Positions 5,042-6,936 of a stretch of 6,936 nt of DNA are shown in pieces; position 1 is the first letter of the stretch, and each line of letters starts with the position of its first letter. The notes beneath the pieces are model-generated. The model was not told where the DNA came from. It did not search any database and was given only the letters and a program-made list of their open reading frames with translations. The stretch is from CBDVBD01 sp965372135. GTDB lineage: Bacteria > Electryoneota > RPQS01 > CBDVBD01. The position numbers and the translations under genes were made by a program. The stretch spans positions 1 through 6,936 of the forward strand of contig CBDVBD010000165.1 of assembly GCA_965372135.1 (NCBI GenBank), read 5' to 3'.

Positions 5042-5906
5042 TAAACTCAGTGCTGGACCATTGGTATTGGACGGCGGTATGGGAACCCAGTTATTCGACA
5101 TGGGGCTCGGTGTGTCGCAGTGTCCCCACGCCTGGAATACCGAACATCCTGACAAAGTCCGATCTATCCATAAAGCCTACTACGATGCCGGTGCAGACAT
5201 CATCTTTACCAATACCTTTGGCGCTAACAAATACCGATTATCGCAATTCGAGCTACAGGATAAGGTTTCTGAACTGAATCAGGATGGGGTGGAGGCAGCA
5301 AAGCATTTGGGGGATCGCTCTTATTTAATCGCTGGCGACATCGGTCCAACTGGATACCTGCTGCAGCCCTACGGCGAACATCATCCCGATGATTTCGTAC
5401 AGTGTTTCCGGGATCAAGCACAAGCCCTTGAACAAGCTGGAGTGGACCTATTCGTAATAGAGACCCAATCCGATCCCCAGGAAGCCCTTGCAGCGATACA
5501 AGGAATCCGAAAAGAATCAACCAAGCCGATTATCGTCAGCTTCTCCTTCCAACTTGGCAAGCAGGGATATCGCACCATGATGGGTACTTCCCCCAAAGAA
5601 GCCTTGGAAGCCGTGCAAGATATGGACATCCAGGGATTCGGCGTTAACTGTGGTGAGGGAATGGAAAAGTACCACGACTTAGTACCAATTCTGCGACCAC
5701 TGACCGATCTACCATTGATGGTCAAACCCAACGCTGGTGTTCCGGAAATGGTGGGAGGTGTCACTAAGTACAGTGAGTCACCATCGGATTTCCAGCGAAT
5801 GGTTCCGGAAATCCTGACTGCCGGTGCCAATTTAATCGGTGGTTGCTGCGGAACCACACCCGATCACATAAGGGTTATACGTGAGGCAGTCGATGCCCAT
5901 CGTTGA
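5016..5906 (+). CDS. Stand-alone homocysteine S-methyltransferase module (MetH N-terminal type)
   Basis: This 296-residue TIM-barrel homocysteine methyltransferase domain moves a methyl group onto zinc-bound homocysteine to make methionine. It shows LVLDGGMGTQL near residue 16, GADIIFTNTFGA around 59-70 and GDIGPTG around 108-114. The three zinc-ligand cysteines are C212 (GVNCGEG) and C277-C278 (GGCCGTT). Full MetH is about 1200 residues with pterin, B12 and reactivation domains fused on; here the chain ends right after the GGCCGTTP segment, so only the first module is present. The following genes supply separate reactivation and corrinoid modules, which argues for a corrinoid-linked partner rather than a free S-methylmethionine (MmuM) or betaine enzyme, although those remain possible. 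A GAAGAGG ribosome site (4997-5003) lies 12 bases before the ATG. Confidence 0.92.
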   Translation: MTEKQSLIDKLSAGPLVLDGGMGTQLFDMGLGVSQCPHAWNTEHPDKVRSIHKAYYDAGADIIFTNTFGANKYRLSQFELQDKVSELNQDGVEAAKHLGDRSYLIAGDIGPTGYLLQPYGEHHPDDFVQCFRDQAQALEQAGVDLFVIETQSDPQEALAAIQGIRKESTKPIIVSFSFQLGKQGYRTMMGTSPKEALEAVQDMDIQGFGVNCGEGMEKYHDLVPILRPLTDLPLMVKPNAGVPEMVGGVTKYSESPSDFQRMVPEILTAGANLIGGCCGTTPDHIRVIREAVDAHR

Positions 5907-6564
5907 AATATCATTGGATAAACTGGATACCAAAGAAATCATCCGGCTTGCCGGTGGCGGCGACATTGATCAGAATCCCGCAATCCGTAAATCATTGGAA
6001 TGGGCGATATCCGAATCCAATACGCTAATCGATGGAAAAGGAATATACCAAATATTCCCGGCTTCAGATGACACCGATCACATATCAATCACCCCTAACC
6101 CAAGAGAAACAATAACCTTCCCATTCCCCGGGACATCACCAACCACCGGTGTCGAAGCTGTGGTTGTGTTCGTAACCACTATCAGCAGCGCACTTGAGAA
6201 GGAAGTGGAACGACAGTTTAGCCAGGGTAATCAGCTCGAAGCACTGTTCTTGGATTCCGCTGGATCATTAGCAGCTGAAGGAGTAGCTGCCAAATTAGCT
6301 CGGGTTGTTGAAAGGGAAAATAGAGAAAAAAACTGGCGCACCGGTTATCGATTCAGCCCAGGATACTGCACCTGGGATATGGAAATCCAGAGGGACATAT
6401 TTCGCATACTCCTTGCTGGAGACATCGGAGTGGAATTAACTGAATCATTACTGATGCTCCCCCGAAAGTCGATTTCCGGAGTGATATTCTTCGGAAAAAC
6501 ATTGGATCCATTGAATCCATGCATAACTTGCAAACAACGCGGTTGCAAAGACCGAAGGTCGTAG
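5893..6564 (+). CDS. Stand-alone methionine synthase B12 reactivation-domain protein
   Basis: This 223-residue protein resembles the C-terminal activation domain of MetH (Met_synt_B12), which binds SAM and remethylates cob(II)alamin after accidental oxidation. The SAM-binding signature RxxxGY is seen as RFSPGYCTW (R153, G157, Y158), followed by an Ile/Arg-rich helix. MLPRKSISGVIFFG near 190-205 matches the conserved PRKSxSG segment. Thermotoga maritima has a comparable separate protein (TM0269) beside a MetH lacking this domain. The C-terminus carries C210-x2-C213-x4-C218, absent from E. coli MetH as far as I recall, and a possible metal or Fe-S site. ATG 5893 is chosen over GTG 5881 because GAGG (5883-5886) lies six bases before it. 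It overlaps the upstream gene by 14 bases, so translation is likely coupled. Confidence 0.88.
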   Translation: MPIVEISLDKLDTKEIIRLAGGGDIDQNPAIRKSLEWAISESNTLIDGKGIYQIFPASDDTDHISITPNPRETITFPFPGTSPTTGVEAVVVFVTTISSALEKEVERQFSQGNQLEALFLDSAGSLAAEGVAAKLARVVERENREKNWRTGYRFSPGYCTWDMEIQRDIFRILLAGDIGVELTESLLMLPRKSISGVIFFGKTLDPLNPCITCKQRGCKDRRS

Positions 6565-6613
6565 CAATTAGATTGAAAATTTGAAAAATACATCAATATA
6601 GAGGAATTCGGGC

Positions 6614-6936
6614 ATGTACCATGAAATATTTCAGGCGGTAGTGAAAGGGGATGCAGACAAAACAAAACTCATGTGTCAGCAAGAATTATCGGGGGATGCT
6701 TCGGCAAATGACATCCTGAACAAGGGATTGCTGCCGGCAATGGAAGAAGTCGGCAGGTTGTTTCGTGATGGTGAGTATTTCTTACCCCACGTGATTATCG
6801 CCGCAAAAGCAATGGATGCTGGAATGGAAATCCTAAAACCTCACCTTGCCGATTCTGATGCTGCCACCCGGACAAAAGTTGCTTTGGGAACCGTCAAAGG
6901 CGATCTGCATGACATTGGAAAAAACCTGGTGGGGAT
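6614..6936 (+). CDS. Corrinoid-binding protein, MetH cap plus B12-domain type (partial, cut at 3' end)
   Basis: The frame is open from ATG 6614 to the window end, giving 107 residues with no stop. Residues 1-80 look like the four-helix cap of B12-binding methyltransferase proteins (LLPAMEEVGRLFRDGEYFLP at about 39-58). A Rossmann-like B12 domain then begins at TKVALGTVKGD. The cobalamin-binding motif DxHxxG is complete as D97-L-H99-D-I-G102, with H99 the expected lower cobalt ligand. Such proteins carry the methyl group between a donor methyltransferase and an acceptor such as homocysteine. A GAGG ribosome site (6601-6604) is nine bases before the start, and a 49-base A/T-rich spacer separates it from the reactivation gene, with no terminator. 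Whether the missing part contains only the rest of the B12 domain or is fused to a methyl-donor domain cannot be seen. Confidence 0.93.
   Translation, partial: MYHEIFQAVVKGDADKTKLMCQQELSGDASANDILNKGLLPAMEEVGRLFRDGEYFLPHVIIAAKAMDAGMEILKPHLADSDAATRTKVALGTVKGDLHDIGKNLVG

Noticed and set aside
5414..5857. Antisense open frame inside the homocysteine methyltransferase gene (also 5224-5520 and the plus-strand frame 5038-5277)
   Set aside because: The sense frame carries all zinc ligands and family motifs; the others are shadow frames without recognisable features.
5881..5892. GTG start for the reactivation gene
   Set aside because: The GTGAGG there serves as the ribosome site for ATG 5893, with a six-base spacing, so the four extra residues are unlikely to be translated.

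Overview
The window reads as a piece of an uncultured, probably anaerobic or facultative bacterial chromosome. A housekeeping chaperone gene (clpB) and a dismembered, corrinoid-dependent methionine synthase operon lie among many short palindromic repeats. The repeat-rich spacers and the split methionine synthase fit several deep-branching or candidate phyla (FCB-group-like lineages, Thermotoga-like MetH architecture). No rRNA or other taxonomic marker is present, so this placement is a low-confidence inference.

Left part (1-1692) is accessory DNA. It opens with direct repeats that may be a transposon end, then GC-rich hairpins, then an A/T-rich gene for a small protein with a DHVPP-type HNH-like zinc motif (232-933). 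The stop codon of this gene lies inside a hairpin repeat. Three more palindromic repeats of unrelated sequence follow. Next comes a truncated second copy of the clpB 5' end (from 1084). After it is a compact 498-bp unit (1177-1674) bounded by 27-bp inverted repeats and carrying a GIY-YIG nuclease-family gene, whose stop codon also overlaps a repeat.

Middle part (1693-4340) is an intact 867-residue ClpB disaggregase gene with a textbook intrinsic terminator. It is followed by a second copy of the composite hairpin repeat seen near the left edge (4341-4446). That copy contains a TATAAT box that could serve the next operon.

Right part (4466-6936) is a tightly packed operon. It encodes a gamma-class carbonic anhydrase-like protein, a stand-alone homocysteine methyltransferase module (MetH N-terminal domain), a stand-alone B12 reactivation module (MetH C-terminal domain) and the start of a corrinoid-binding protein (MetH cap plus B12 domain), which is cut by the window end. 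Together these modules could move a methyl group from a corrinoid to homocysteine and rescue the oxidised cofactor with SAM. The pterin/methyl-donor module is not visible and would be expected outside the window.

The most unusual material is the left half: two nuclease-like genes whose 3' ends are welded to palindromic repeats, hairpin arms that covary between repeat copies, and a duplicated clpB start whose differences from the intact gene are all synonymous.
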